Source of the DNA: Gonium pectorale
Lineage: Eukaryota; Chlorophyta; Chlorophyceae; Chlamydomonadales; Volvocaceae
Length of the DNA stretch: 16,143 bases
Direction of reading: 5' to 3'
Assembly (NCBI GenBank): GCA_001584585.1
Contig: LSYV01000062.1
Coordinates: forward strand, 445,147 to 461,289
Part shown: piece by piece, positions 7,327 to 16,143 of the stretch
Position numbering within the stretch: the stretch's first letter is position 1
Layout: every line of letters starts with the position of its first letter
Made by a program: the position numbers and the translations under genes
Notes under the pieces: generated by a model
What the model was told of the DNA's origin: nothing
The model's input: only the letters and a program-made list of their open reading frames with translations
Database searches by the model: none

Positions 7327-9767
7327 ATGCAGCCGCCCCGGCCTGCTCCGTCGCTGGGCCTCAGCCTTCCTGACATGCTCGGCTGCGTCAGCATTCATGC
7401 TCTGGAAGCGCTAGTGGACGCTCTGAAGGGCTCGCCCGCAAGCCTGGCCGCAGCGAGGATGGCGTGCGCCGGGCTTCGCGACGCAGTCGATGCTGGCGTC
7501 ACAGAGCTTACCCTCAACGTCACATCGACGCAGATGCAGTTCTGGCGCCAGTTGCAGGAGAAGGGGATATCGCTTCCGTCACTCGAGCGCTGGCCCCGCT
7601 GCACTTCTCTCCGAATCAGGCTGTCGGGCCCGGCGGCTGTTGCGTCCACCGGAGCAACGGGCCGGGAAGCTGAAATCCTGGCGATGCCGCTAGAGGGCTT
7701 CACGGACGCGTGCGGCCAGCGTGTTACCCGCCTGACCATATCGTGTGAGGAAGATATGGACGCCGCCCTCGTCGCGTGCGCAATCAAGTGGCTCCCGGCA
7801 CTGCGCGAGGTTGACCTGCACAAGCTCAAACGGCTGGCTCGCCGCACCCCCCTCGCCTACAACGCCTTGGGAGGCCTCCCTTCCCTCGAGCGCCTGACGC
7901 TTCCCAGTTGCGAGCTCTACGGAGTGGCTGCTCTGGCGGCCTGCAAGAGCCTCAGGCAGCTCCAGGTTACACACGCGGGAGGTCCTTGGACGGCTCTGTA
8001 CCATCCGAACGTCCTCGCTGGGCTCTGCCAGCTGCGGGCCCTCCGTGTGCTGGACATCGACGGCTGCCGCCTCGAGGCCGCCCCTTACGAAAAGGGCGCG
8101 CACGGGTACGGGGCCCTCCACCACCTCCTGGCTCACCTTCCGCCCTCAGTCGAGGAGTTCCACATACGAAAAGGCTGGGTTTGGTGCTACGACTCCGCGG
8201 TCGCGGCTTCATTTGCCAGGCGCAACGGCCAGCTTACGTCTGTGGAGCTCCATGGCATGACCCTGCAGCGGGTGTCGATCCTGGCTGGCGAGGCCATCCT
8301 CCCGGTCCTCGAGGCGGCGGGTCGGCAGCTGGAGTACCTAGGCATCCGCTCGCTGGACCCCATGGCCCCGCCCGGTGGGGGCGGCCTGCTGCGCGGCCTG
8401 CGCGCGCTCCGGCAGCGCTCCAACAGGGCAGAGCTGGGGGAGCTCTTCATTGTGCCTGTGTTTGGCATGGAGCCGGAGGCGCGGGAGGCCGTGGAGATCA
8501 TGGGGCCGCCGCGGCGCTTTGGCATTCGAACGACGATGGCCTGGGCACGGTGCGGCGAGGCGGTCGAGTGCATCAGCGGTCGGTTTGGTGTGCGGGCCAG
8601 GGAGGCAGGCGCCCCAGTGCCCCGGCCTGGACCTGTCCCAGCGCAGGAGCAGCGGCAGGCTGAGGAGGCCGCCCCGCGGCCGGCCCACCCTGTCGACGAG
8701 GCAGGCGATCGGCCGGAGGGGCTGGCTCCTTCGACGGCCACAAGTGCTCTGCGGTGGTCGCTGCAGCGCATGCTCGACGGCGCCTCGGGCCGCGGCGGAT
8801 ACGACATCGGCGCCTGCGGAGCCTCGAGCAGCGCTGCTTTAGGCTGCGGCAAACCCGACGGAGGCGCCCGCTCAAACGCTGCTAGTGGCCGCCTGCAGCT
8901 GCTGCTGCTGAGCGGACCGCCGGCAGCGTCGCTCGCCCAGGCGCCTCCGGAGCTGGAGCGATGGGTCTACCACGGAGAGGGCCACGAGCTGATTTCGGGC
9001 GGAGGCCTGTTCAGCTGGGAGTCCCTGCGGGCCGTCCAACCGCTGCCGTCCCTGGGGGCCATGCTGGTGGCGTGCGACTTGGCCGGGCCGCCTTCGCAAG
9101 CGGGCGAGGCCTCTAGCCTGCGCCCGGACGACGGCGGCGCACCCAGCGCTGGCGTGCAGGCGGTGCAGCTGCCGCGGGGCTGCCTGCCAGAGCACTTGGT
9201 CGACCAGCCTCTACAGCTGAGCCTGGAACTCCAAAAGCAGATCATGTGCGGCGTTCTGGAGGTGCGCCTTGACATGGCCTCGCCAAAGGTCGCGTTGCAG
9301 CTGCCAAGCACCCTGAGCGGCTTCTTGACGGAATGTGCAAACACGCCACCCTGCCCTTCGGAACAAGCGCCCCACTCGGTCGCACCTCCCTGCCCTTCCC
9401 ATCACGTCCCTTGCCTCCGCGTCATGCTGCAAAGCGCCACGCCTGGTTCTATACCCCTTGGTTCTATACCCCTCCGGAGGTCTGCATAACTCACTTTTAC
9501 CCCGGTCCTCGCGCGACTCGCGGTGCGGGCTGCCCCCCCCCCTTCCAGGCGCTGCAGGCGGACTGGGACGCGCAGGCGGCCGGGCCGGGAGGCCTGGGCG
9601 GCGGGTTCAGCCCAGAGGCTCTCCTGTGGCTGCAGGCGGTGCGCGAGGGTGTGAAGCAGGGGCTTCCGGGCGCTCTCTGGAGCGGTGCCCAGCCAGCAGC
9701 GGCAGTAAGCAGCGTAGCACTGGGCGAGGTGGCCTCGCCCGGACCAGCTGAGGTGCCGCCAAGTTGA
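7327..9767 (+). CDS. Leucine-rich-repeat protein with F-box-like N-terminus
   Basis: Inferred exons are 7327-9261 and 9549-9767, giving 717 residues. The ATG at 7327 has A at -3; the frame is open to 7303 but only through a GTG. Residues about 13-58 (LSLPDMLGC onward) form a helical segment resembling an F-box. Residues about 130-345 carry degenerate leucine-rich repeats (LPALREVDLHKL, LPSLERLTLPSCEL, LRALRVLDIDGC, LTSVELHGM). Residues about 422-520 are Pro/Gly/Ala-rich and probably disordered. The intron has donor GAG|GTGCGC and acceptor CTTCCAG, both phase 0, and joins GVLE to ALQADWDAQ in one continuous helix. Without splicing the frame would stop at 9489 after a low-complexity tail. F-box/LRR proteins usually recruit substrates to SCF ubiquitin ligases; that role is inference here. 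Such LRR proteins form large families in volvocalean algae. Confidence 0.85.
9262..9548 (+). other. Phase-0 intron of the leucine-rich-repeat gene
   Basis: Donor GAG|GTGCGC, and acceptor CTTCCAG preceded by a run of ten C. It contains a 15-bp direct tandem duplication (9444-9458 and 9459-9473). Removing it is required to reach the protein-like second exon in frame. Confidence 0.7.
9444..9473. repeat. 15-bp perfect tandem duplication
   Basis: TGGTTCTATACCCCT is present twice, back to back. It lies in the inferred intron, so it should not affect the protein. It looks like a recent small duplication. Confidence 0.85.
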
Positions 9768-11049
9768 TAATCAGGCGGTCTCGACCGGAAGTGACTAGAC
9801 TTCCTGTTGGTGCATGGCCCTGGAGACATGGGACTGAATACTGTTGCTGTTGCAAGTTGTGCTTCGTTGCTGCTTGGGGGCTGTCTTCCTTCAGCCGGCG
9901 TGTCAGAAGTAAGGGGATCGCCAAATCGGGAGCGTTGCATCGGTTTGTTTTGTTTGCTGCTGCAGGCGGGGCTGGCGGGATCGCTGCTCACGTCACCAGC
10001 ACTTTCGCGCATGCTCTAGCTCCGCAGGAGTACTGTCCGTCCGCGGCATGAACGACGGCGCGCCTGCAGCTTTTGCGGGTGGTGCAACCGACGGAATGGT
10101 ATGGGAACACTGCATCTGGGGCGCCGCGGGCAGCCCCTGTGGCGGGCGCTGCAAGTTGTGCGCTGCAAGTTGGGCGCGCAGGGCACCCCACAGCAGCGAG
10201 ATAACCCCATGGCAGGGGTTTCTGGTTGCAGTTGGGTGTGCGTTTTGGAGTCGTCCCTTGACATGCCAAGGTACTATATGACCAGCCACGATTCGTTTTG
10301 TGCGACGATGTGCACGCTGCGTTGTCCTGCGGTGGAGATTTGCACGTGGCTGCCGGGGCGCAGTCCAAACCACGCCACCTGAGTTGCATTTGGCCTGACG
10401 CGTCGGTGTAGGGCCCGATCAAGCGTCCAGCGCGTCACAGCCAGCTAGAGATACTAATTACTGTGTTGGCGGTTGGAGTATTGCGTGTATTGGGCACAGT
10501 TGTGTTGGTGGCCATGCGCGCGTCGGAAAGGGAGTGCTCATCACTGGCCATGGACGCTGCTGCGAACAGCGTGATCGGGCCAGATGCAAATGTGGTTGGC
10601 TGTTGGCCCGTTCGGGCCCGTGCAGATTTTCGTCCGCATTCGGGCGGTGTGGCAACCGGATCGGGACGGACAGGTCCCGACACGCCGACAGGCGCCAGCG
10701 ACGGAGTGCGGTTGCCGTACGGGGCGCGCGTACCGTACTACGAGCGCCATGTTAGTTGTCACGAGCGAGGGCAGCATGCATGCTTGGCGTGTTTGTGTGT
10801 GCGAACCGCAACAAGAAAGGCCTAATGGCCCAGGCTTGAGCTTAGGCTTTGGCTACGTATTGTCAGAGATCTGTCGTCCTGGATCTTCCGACTCGTGAGC
10901 TCGTACACCGACGAGGTGGATTGAGCACAACTCGACATAGCGATGAGCACAGAGAGTGACGGTTGAGGGTGCTCCCAGACAGAGCGCTCATGGCACAGCC
11001 AGGGAAACGGCAGGGCGTCAAGCGGACTCACTGCAGCTTGCGGTTTGCC

Positions 11050-11054
11050 TGTAA
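11050..11054 (+). terminator. TGTAA, possible poly(A) signal of the leucine-rich-repeat gene
   Basis: TGTAA is the usual polyadenylation signal in chlorophyte nuclear genes such as those of Chlamydomonas. By eye this is the first one after the stop at 9767, which would make a 3' UTR of about 1.3 kb. A 5-base motif occurs often by chance. Confidence 0.25.
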
Positions 11055-11137
11055 CCAGACTCAATTGGTTCCGGATTCATGCACAGCCCGTACGCTTTCG
11101 GACATGCCGGCAGAGCTGGCCGAGGGCTGCTTGAGCC

Positions 11138-11142
11138 TTACA
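11138..11142 (-). terminator. TGTAA on minus strand, possible poly(A) signal of the J-domain gene
   Basis: Reads TTACA on the plus strand. By eye it is the first minus-strand TGTAA downstream of the J-domain stop at 12482, implying a 3' UTR of about 1.34 kb. It would place the two convergent transcripts end to end with only tens of bases between them. Confidence 0.22.
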
Positions 11143-11524
11143 GATCTCCGGGATCCAAACCGTCTTTGCGCAAGGGGCGCTAACGCGTTCCCTTGCTGCC
11201 CCAATCCATTGCGCATTGAGTAACTTTCATCCGTCCGACGCGTTACGTCGTAGGTCTTCATGGTGCCAGGCGCACCGTACGGTGCAGCACCTCCGTACCC
11301 CTACCGGTGTGGTCTGTGCAGCACATGTGGACTGCATCCCGTTCAGCGCTCACACCACAAAAGCACTGCGGGTGCCACGCTCCCGCGCAACACCTGCACT
11401 CCACTGCACTCCACCTAGGGTTCCCCCGCCTGCCACCCAAAGGGAATGTCAGTCCGGTGGAGCCGACCCGCGGGTCATGAACAGCACCCACTGCTCACTG
11501 CCGTGCGTGCGCGCTGTCGCGTAC

Positions 11525-11672
11525 CTGCCACAGGTGGCGGCCATGCCCTGGCCGACGCCGCCCTCAGCCTGCGCCACGACCGGTCCTCTAGGGACGCTTC
11601 CCAAGGCGGCAAACAGCGCTGCTGCGTCGCCGGCAAGGAAGCGCCGTACACGCTCCGTGCAGCACACGGCAA
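11525..11672 (-). CDS. Weak exon-like stretch, unrecognised
   Basis: On the minus strand a frame reads RRFLAGDAAALFAALG and continues as a plausible Gly/Ala-rich segment with GC-ending codons. It is bounded by a good donor (GGCAG|GTACGCG) and a weaker acceptor (CTACAG) that lacks a pyrimidine tract. No partner exon could be found on either side. It may be an orphan exon, an old gene fragment, or chance. Confidence 0.17.
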
Positions 11673-12330
11673 CTGTAGTTTCTTACTTATCTCCGTGTAT
11701 ATGCCTGTGAAGGCACATATGGGCGACGGAGGGGCCGCAACAGCTGCGCGTCTTCGTCACCACCGCAACAGCTGCCGCGGCGCCACGTGAGCACTACCGG
11801 CACGGAGGATGCGGCGCGCGTGCCGGCCCAATCAAGCCTAGGCGCAACCTCTGTAAGGCCAGCGGCTGCGACTCCTACCTAGTCCAATTCCCAACGGATG
11901 TGCGGCGATGCCGACAACCAAGAATCAAGAAAAACGCCACTGTCAACAGCGCCATACTGGCGCCAGCCACTCAAAAGTGTTCCATTTGTTGCGCCTAGAG
12001 TGTCAGCTCCAGGAGGCCTTCGCGGACGCGTTGCCAACGCTGCTGGCTTGACGCCAGCCTCGTCGGGTGCTCCACAACCAAGCCGGCATGGTAATTCTGA
12101 AATCTCGCACCCCGCACTTTGACATCGGGACTGGCCCCGTGCCCCCGTCCCCTACCACACACGCAGCGTATGACGCACACTGCGTGACTCCACACAGTGC
12201 GGACACAGCAGTCGTCCACCACCAACACCCGTGGCGACTCACAAACCAACGCTCCCTCGCCCGCCGTCAAACTCAGGCCAACTCACCATCCGCCACCGGC
12301 CATGCGCCGCCTCCAGCCACCGCCTCTCCT

Positions 12331-12348
12331 GCCGCCGCCGCCGCCGCC
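12331..12348. repeat. (GCC)6 triplet repeat
   Basis: Six perfect GCC triplets in the 3' flank of the J-domain gene, about 135 bases past its stop codon, so non-coding in the model given here. Confidence 0.85.
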
Positions 12349-12481
12349 TCGCCCCAGCCATGCCGCGCATGCGCCCCCTGCGGCGCAGCAAAGCGCTCAT
12401 GCGGGCGCACGCGCCAGCTCCGCGTCCGCCACCCCGCCGCCACGGGCTCGCCGCCACCTCGGCCCCAAACCTCGCCGCCGC

Positions 12482-14411
12482 TCATCCGCCGCTGCGGCGC
12501 AGCAGCGCGTTGTAGGCGCTAGTGGCGCGGATGAACGCCTGCTGCGCGCCCTCCTCCCGACACTTGTCCGGGTGCAGCGAGGCAGCCAGCCGCCGGTACG
12601 CGCGCCGCACCTCCACCGCAGTGCTGCCCACCGGCAGCTGCGGCCGGTGCCCGAAAAGGGAGGGGGCGAAACAATCAGTGCAGCCCGGGAGTCCGGTAGG
12701 GAGCTGTGCGGGCGGGAGGGTGGCTGTGAGCGGGGTCCGGGGGCCCGAGTGCTCCTGCCGGGAGCCCCGGGACGCGGTGGATGGCGGGGACGTTGGGGCG
12801 TTGGGGCATCCTGGAGGCACCCGTCCTGGAGGCACCCCGCAGGCACGCGACGTGGCGAGGCCGGGCGCAAGCGCCCAAGGGGCAGCAACGCTCACGCCGA
12901 ACCCGCATCCCGCCCCTCAGCTTTCCAAATCCTCGACGGCACCACGCAGCACATGCGTCGCCACTCGACGCCCCGCTTAAACCACCACCCCAGCACACAC
13001 TACATGGCGCCCCAACGCCGTCACCCAAGTTACTAGTACATGCTCCCACCTATGGACCTTTCCAGCGTCCTTACCAGCCCAGGGCCCCACCAGCGCCCCC
13101 ACCTGCAGGACCTCGTAGTCGCTGGCCGCCTGCAGCACCCTCCTCACGTCCTCCAAGCTCGCGAGCCGCACCGCCTCACGCGGCGCCGCGCCGCCCGCCC
13201 CGCGCTCCGCCCCGCCCTCGCCCTCCGGCGCCGCTGCCTCCGCCAGGGCCGCCAGGCCGCGCGCCAGCGCCGCCCTGCGCTGCTCCGCCTCCGCCTGGAG
13301 CGCAGCCTGCGCCAGGGCATGGGAGCAGCGGCACACCGCTCTCATACATCCACCACAGCCCTTTACTTACAATTGATTGTGCCAGTGGAGACGAGGCAGC
13401 GCTTCAACGCACTCATCCGCAAGTGGCAAGTAACCATGCGTATACAACACACCCCAACTCGTGCAACACCGCTTGCCCCCGCTGCCCCCGCCCGCTGCCC
13501 ACCTTGCGGGCATGATCTGCGGCTTGCTTGGCCGCCTTCTCCGCCTGTGCGTGTGGGGTTGGCGAGAAGGGGAGGGGGGCTCTCAGGGACACGTGATCGG
13601 GCCAACGAGGCACCCGGCAGCGCACCTGCTTCGCCCGCACGGCCGCCTCTTTCTCCGCCAGCTGCCGCCGCAGCTCTGCCATCGCCGCCTCTGTCTCCCG
13701 AAGCTTGGCAGCCGGGTCCACCACGGGCGGCTTGGTGGGCGGCTTGCCCCTGCCGCCGCCGGCCGCCAGCGCGGCCCGTGCCGCTGGCGCCGGTGCCGCC
13801 GCCACTGCGGGGTGGGCCGCAGGCGCCCCTCCTCTGCTTGACAAGCCCTTATCTCCAGCACCACCTGCCGCGGCCGCGGTCGTCCCCACACCACCACTAG
13901 AGGAGCCTGCCGCTGCACCACTTGACGGGTGCTGGCGCAGGGCTCCCGCGGGGCTAGGAGCATGCTGGCCGGATGACGCCGGCCGTGCGTCCTCACCAGG
14001 CAGCCCGGGCCGCGGCCGCTTCAGCGGTCGGGGGTGAAGCTCCTGGGGCCCGGCGGCATTGGATCGCCCGGGGGCTTGCCCCGCGGGTGGCCCCGAGGAC
14101 GGGCCAGGTCCTTGTCGGGGTGGGTGACCCATTCCGCGCGGCAGGTACTGCGCATGCTGGTGTTGGGGCGGCTGCGGTGGCCAGCATTGCTGCGCGTCGA
14201 GGTGGGGCCGTGTGTGGGACGGCGGCCTGGCGTGGGCTGGGGGAGGCGGTGCAGGGCGCTTCAAGGGAGGCGCCCCAGTAGCAGGGCCGCTACCCGCAGG
14301 CCCGCCGTGCGGAGCTCCAGTTTGGCCGGGCGGCTGCCCAGGCGGGCTGCCGGCTTGAATGTTGGCAGCCGGTTGCCCAGGCTCACTCCTGCGCCAGACG
14401 AGTGCGCCCAT
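12482..14411 (-). CDS. C-terminal J-domain (DnaJ-like) coiled-coil protein
   Basis: Inferred exons in transcript order are 14411-13626, 13544-13503, 13306-13103 and 12637-12482, all phase 0, giving 395 residues. Donors are CAG|GTGCGC, AAG|GTGGGC and CAG|GTGGGG. The ATG has A at -3 and G at +4. Residues 1-230 are Pro/Gly/Ala-rich and disordered, with two PLKRP motifs (49-53, 129-133) that could be nuclear-targeting. Residues about 233-306 are a charged coiled coil. The J domain runs from DYEVLQ (339-344) across the last intron to AYRRLAASLHPDK and ends at 395, with the HPD motif at 366-368. Splicing restores the exact spacing from DYxVL to the AY of helix II. J domains stimulate Hsp70 ATPase through HPD; this one has no Gly/Phe or zinc domain, so class C. 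C-terminal placement recalls auxilin, but helix III is of the ordinary DnaJ type. It shares a promoter region with the EF-hand/SAM gene. Confidence 0.85.
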
Positions 14412-14679
14412 CTTCAGTGTTGGGCTCAGCCCAAGAAGGGCGAACGCGGTTGGCAGGCGCTATTAAGCAATTCGGCAATTCTAACATTTGAAGGGATCGA
14501 TGCCTTGTTCTGCTCTGGCCTTGTTTAATCGTTTTACGGGCGTACGGGCGTCAAGAGAAGCCTTGTGTTCCTGGTACGCCAATACTCCACTCCTATCCAA
14601 TTTCCATACTCAGATGTTTGAAATAAATTATCGACAATGAGCTAGCCAGACGAACTTTCGCCCCGTTGCACTTGCAGCG
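14412..14679. promoter_or_regulatory. Divergent promoter between J-domain gene and EF-hand/SAM gene
   Basis: 268 bases separate two opposite start codons, and the stretch is clearly AT-richer than its surroundings. Facing right there is a CCAAT at 14597-14601 and an AAATAAATTA element at 14621-14630, about 50 bases before the ATG. Facing left, CTTAATA (14467-14461) lies about 50 bases before the J-gene ATG. These are candidate core elements by position and composition only. Confidence 0.5.
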
Positions 14680-16143
14680 ATGAGGCAGTTCTTCGGTCAC
14701 ACGGCTCTTTCCGTGATTTGGCTACTTGTATTACTGATCGGGAGGGCACACGGCACAAGCGAGACTGCGCTGAATGCCTTTTTTAAGGAGCTGGACCGCG
14801 ACGCAGATGGCACAGTTGATGCATTGGAGGTGTCAAGCTTCATTGAGAACAGTATAGGAGGCGCAGAGTTCGACACGCCTGCGGAGAATGCCGACGCTGC
14901 CCAGAGTTTTTTGCACGCTATCGACGGCGCTGATGCGGGTACTACGGTGTCCCTGGATGAGCTGGACGTCCACCTGCACGCCGTCCTGAGCGGCGTGCGG
15001 GTCTGCGACTGGGTCCGGCATGGGCTCGGCCTGCCCCAGTACGCGGAAGCATTTCGTAACCACTCCATCACGGCCCTGGACTTCCCCATGCTTATTGAAA
15101 GCGATGGACGTGTGCTGGCGGAGGAGTTGGGGGTAAGCGCGGCACAGCAGGGCCCGGCAGGGGGGCACGCAGGAGGAGGGTTTCGGCATCCGCCATTTAC
15201 ACCAACACACGAGGGGGCATGGGCTGGTTGCCCGCTGTCCGTATGCAGAACTTTTTGAGCACGCTGTCACGCACATAGAGCACACGAGGGGCCATAGGCG
15301 TGCCGAGCACAGCTGCCCGGGGTCACGACCAGACGGGCGCACAGCCCCGGCATATCCCCACCCTCGTCGAACCTCTCCTTGCGCTCTCGTGCCCCTCGAC
15401 GCCCTTTGGTCTGTGGCAGGTCATCAGCTCCTTCCACCGCCAGCGCCTGGTGCGCGCCATCAAGCTGCAGATCCTGGGGCTGGGCACGCCGCCGTCGGAG
15501 CCGCAGGTGCGCAGCGGGGGCAGCGGGAGTCCGGGGTGGGGCCGCCGCCCTTGGGACCGCAGGTACTCGTGGGAGGTATCCGGGGCGGCGTTCTGGGGTC
15601 TGGGAGTTGAAGGGAAAGGAGAATAAACAACGACGATCCCTTCAACTCTGGGGTCTGGGAGAGGAAACGAGCGGGAGGGCGGACGGCGCCGGTGGCTGGC
15701 GCGCCCGGGCCAGCTTTCCTGTACCCGCCCCACGCACCGCCTCCCCCTAGGCATCTTGAATCCTACCTCCCACTCTCCGACTCGGCGCCTCCCATCGGTG
15801 ACACTCCCACCAGGACGTGTCGTGCGAGGCCGCCGCTGGCTCGGTCGCCGCGGTGGCGGTCCGCTGGTCGCCGCCCTCCGACCTCGGTCGGCCGCCGCTG
15901 CACCGGTACGTGCTGGAGCGGGCGGGCGCCGCCGGGCAGTGGGCGCTGGTGGCGGAGGTGGACGACGCGCAGCCGGCCGCTGCGCTGCTGGACGTGACCG
16001 CGACGACCACGGCGGTGGCGGCGCGGCTGCTGTACCGCGTCGCGGCGTGGAACCTGTACGGCAGAAGCCCGTACGGCATGGCCGAGTGCGTGGTGGAGGT
16101 GCCGCCGCCTTCGGGGTACCCCGACTGGCGGGCGGCGTCGGTG
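14680..16143 (+). CDS. Secreted/ER-lumenal EF-hand, SAM and fibronectin III protein (3' end off window)
   Basis: Inferred exons are 14680-15132, 15420-15506 and 15814-16143 (partial), all phase 0, giving 290 residues so far. Residues 1-25 are a signal peptide (hydrophobic core VIWLLVLLI, then GRAHG). Residues 39-50 are a canonical EF-hand loop, DRDADGTVDALE. A second EF-like loop at about 83-94 lacks the first ligand and is degenerate. Residues about 108-174 are a SAM domain (DWVRHGLGLPQYAEAF, then FHRQRLVRAI), split by the first intron. An N-H-S glycosylation sequon is at 127. Exon 3 encodes an FN3 domain (VRWSPPSDLG, then LYRVAAWNLYGRSPYG). Donors are GTAAGC and GTGCGC, with acceptors GGCAG and ACCAG. 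The EF-hand/SAM arrangement is that of the lumenal calcium sensor of STIM proteins; FN3 suggests a lumenal or extracellular adhesion or receptor role. No membrane segment is visible before the edge. Confidence 0.85.

Larger units (their letters stand above)
9768..12481. other. Convergent intergenic region / probable 3' UTRs; no confident gene
   Basis: This lies between the plus-strand leucine-rich-repeat gene and the minus-strand J-domain gene. Open frames here are short and give Cys/Arg/Pro-rich translations without a domain. The base composition is more mixed than in the coding regions from 9768 to about 11250. The region carries opposed TGTAA motifs near 11050 and 11140, one weak exon-like stretch (11525-11672), a 12-13 base direct repeat (CCGCAACAGCTGC-like, near 11734 and 11764) and a GCC triplet run. 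Much of it may be untranslated sequence of the two flanking genes. Confidence 0.5.

Noticed and set aside
9262..9489. Unspliced end of the LRR protein, stopping at 9489
   Set aside because: The tail turns into Pro/Ser/His low complexity with a duplicated SIPLG caused by a 15-bp tandem repeat. Splicing GAG|GTGCGC to CTTCCAG continues a helix into a protein-like second exon.
12197..13036. 279-residue plus-strand frame opposite the J-domain gene, and 13040-13900 on the same strand
   Set aside because: Antisense shadows of the J-domain exons and introns, Pro/Arg-rich, while the minus strand has a clear HPD J domain.
15692..15997. Plus-strand 101-residue frame over the FN3 exon
   Set aside because: It is in a different frame from the FN3 reading and gives Arg/Pro-rich noise. 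The FN3 frame is continuous with the upstream exons.

Overview
The window looks like nuclear DNA of a GC-rich unicellular or colonial green alga, most likely chlorophyte and perhaps Chlamydomonas/Volvox-like. The reasons are high GC with GC-ending codons, genes broken by short GC-rich introns with donors such as GTGCGC, GTGGGT and GTAAGC, Ala/Gly/Pro-rich low-complexity coding stretches, simple repeats in introns, and a leucine-rich-repeat protein of a style common in volvocalean algae. The organism is inferred; no marker gene settles it. There are no bacterial operons, rRNA or tRNA genes, CRISPR arrays or complete mobile elements.

Layout. (1) 1-2375, minus strand: an ankyrin-repeat gene built as one repeat per exon. 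Five exons and part of a sixth are visible, and the 3' end lies off the left edge. (2) 2376-7326: about 5 kb with no recognisable gene, holding two weak unrecognised open stretches and some low-complexity DNA. (3) 7327-9767, plus strand: a two-exon, 717-residue leucine-rich-repeat protein with an F-box-like helical N-terminus. (4) 9768-12481: a convergent intergenic or 3' UTR zone with TGTAA poly(A)-type signals on both strands. (5) 12482-14411, minus strand: a four-exon, 395-residue protein with a disordered Pro/Gly/Ala-rich N-terminus, a coiled coil and a C-terminal J domain with the HPD motif. (6) 14412-14679: an AT-richer divergent promoter. (7) 14680 to the right edge, plus strand: a secreted or ER-lumenal protein with signal peptide, canonical EF-hand, degenerate EF-hand, SAM domain and fibronectin type III domain, running off the right edge.

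The most interesting object is the last gene. Its N-terminal order (signal peptide, EF-hand, hidden EF-hand, SAM) is that of the ER-lumenal calcium-sensing half of animal STIM proteins, but it continues into an FN3 domain where STIM has its membrane segment. Other points are the exon-per-repeat ankyrin array with a probable GC-AG intron flanked by complementary tetranucleotide repeats, a 42-nt exon encoding exactly two heptads in the J-protein coiled coil, and the fact that all eleven inferred introns are phase 0. The genes are separate eukaryotic transcription units and I see no shared pathway. All exon models come from reading frame, domain spacing and splice-site logic by eye, without transcripts.
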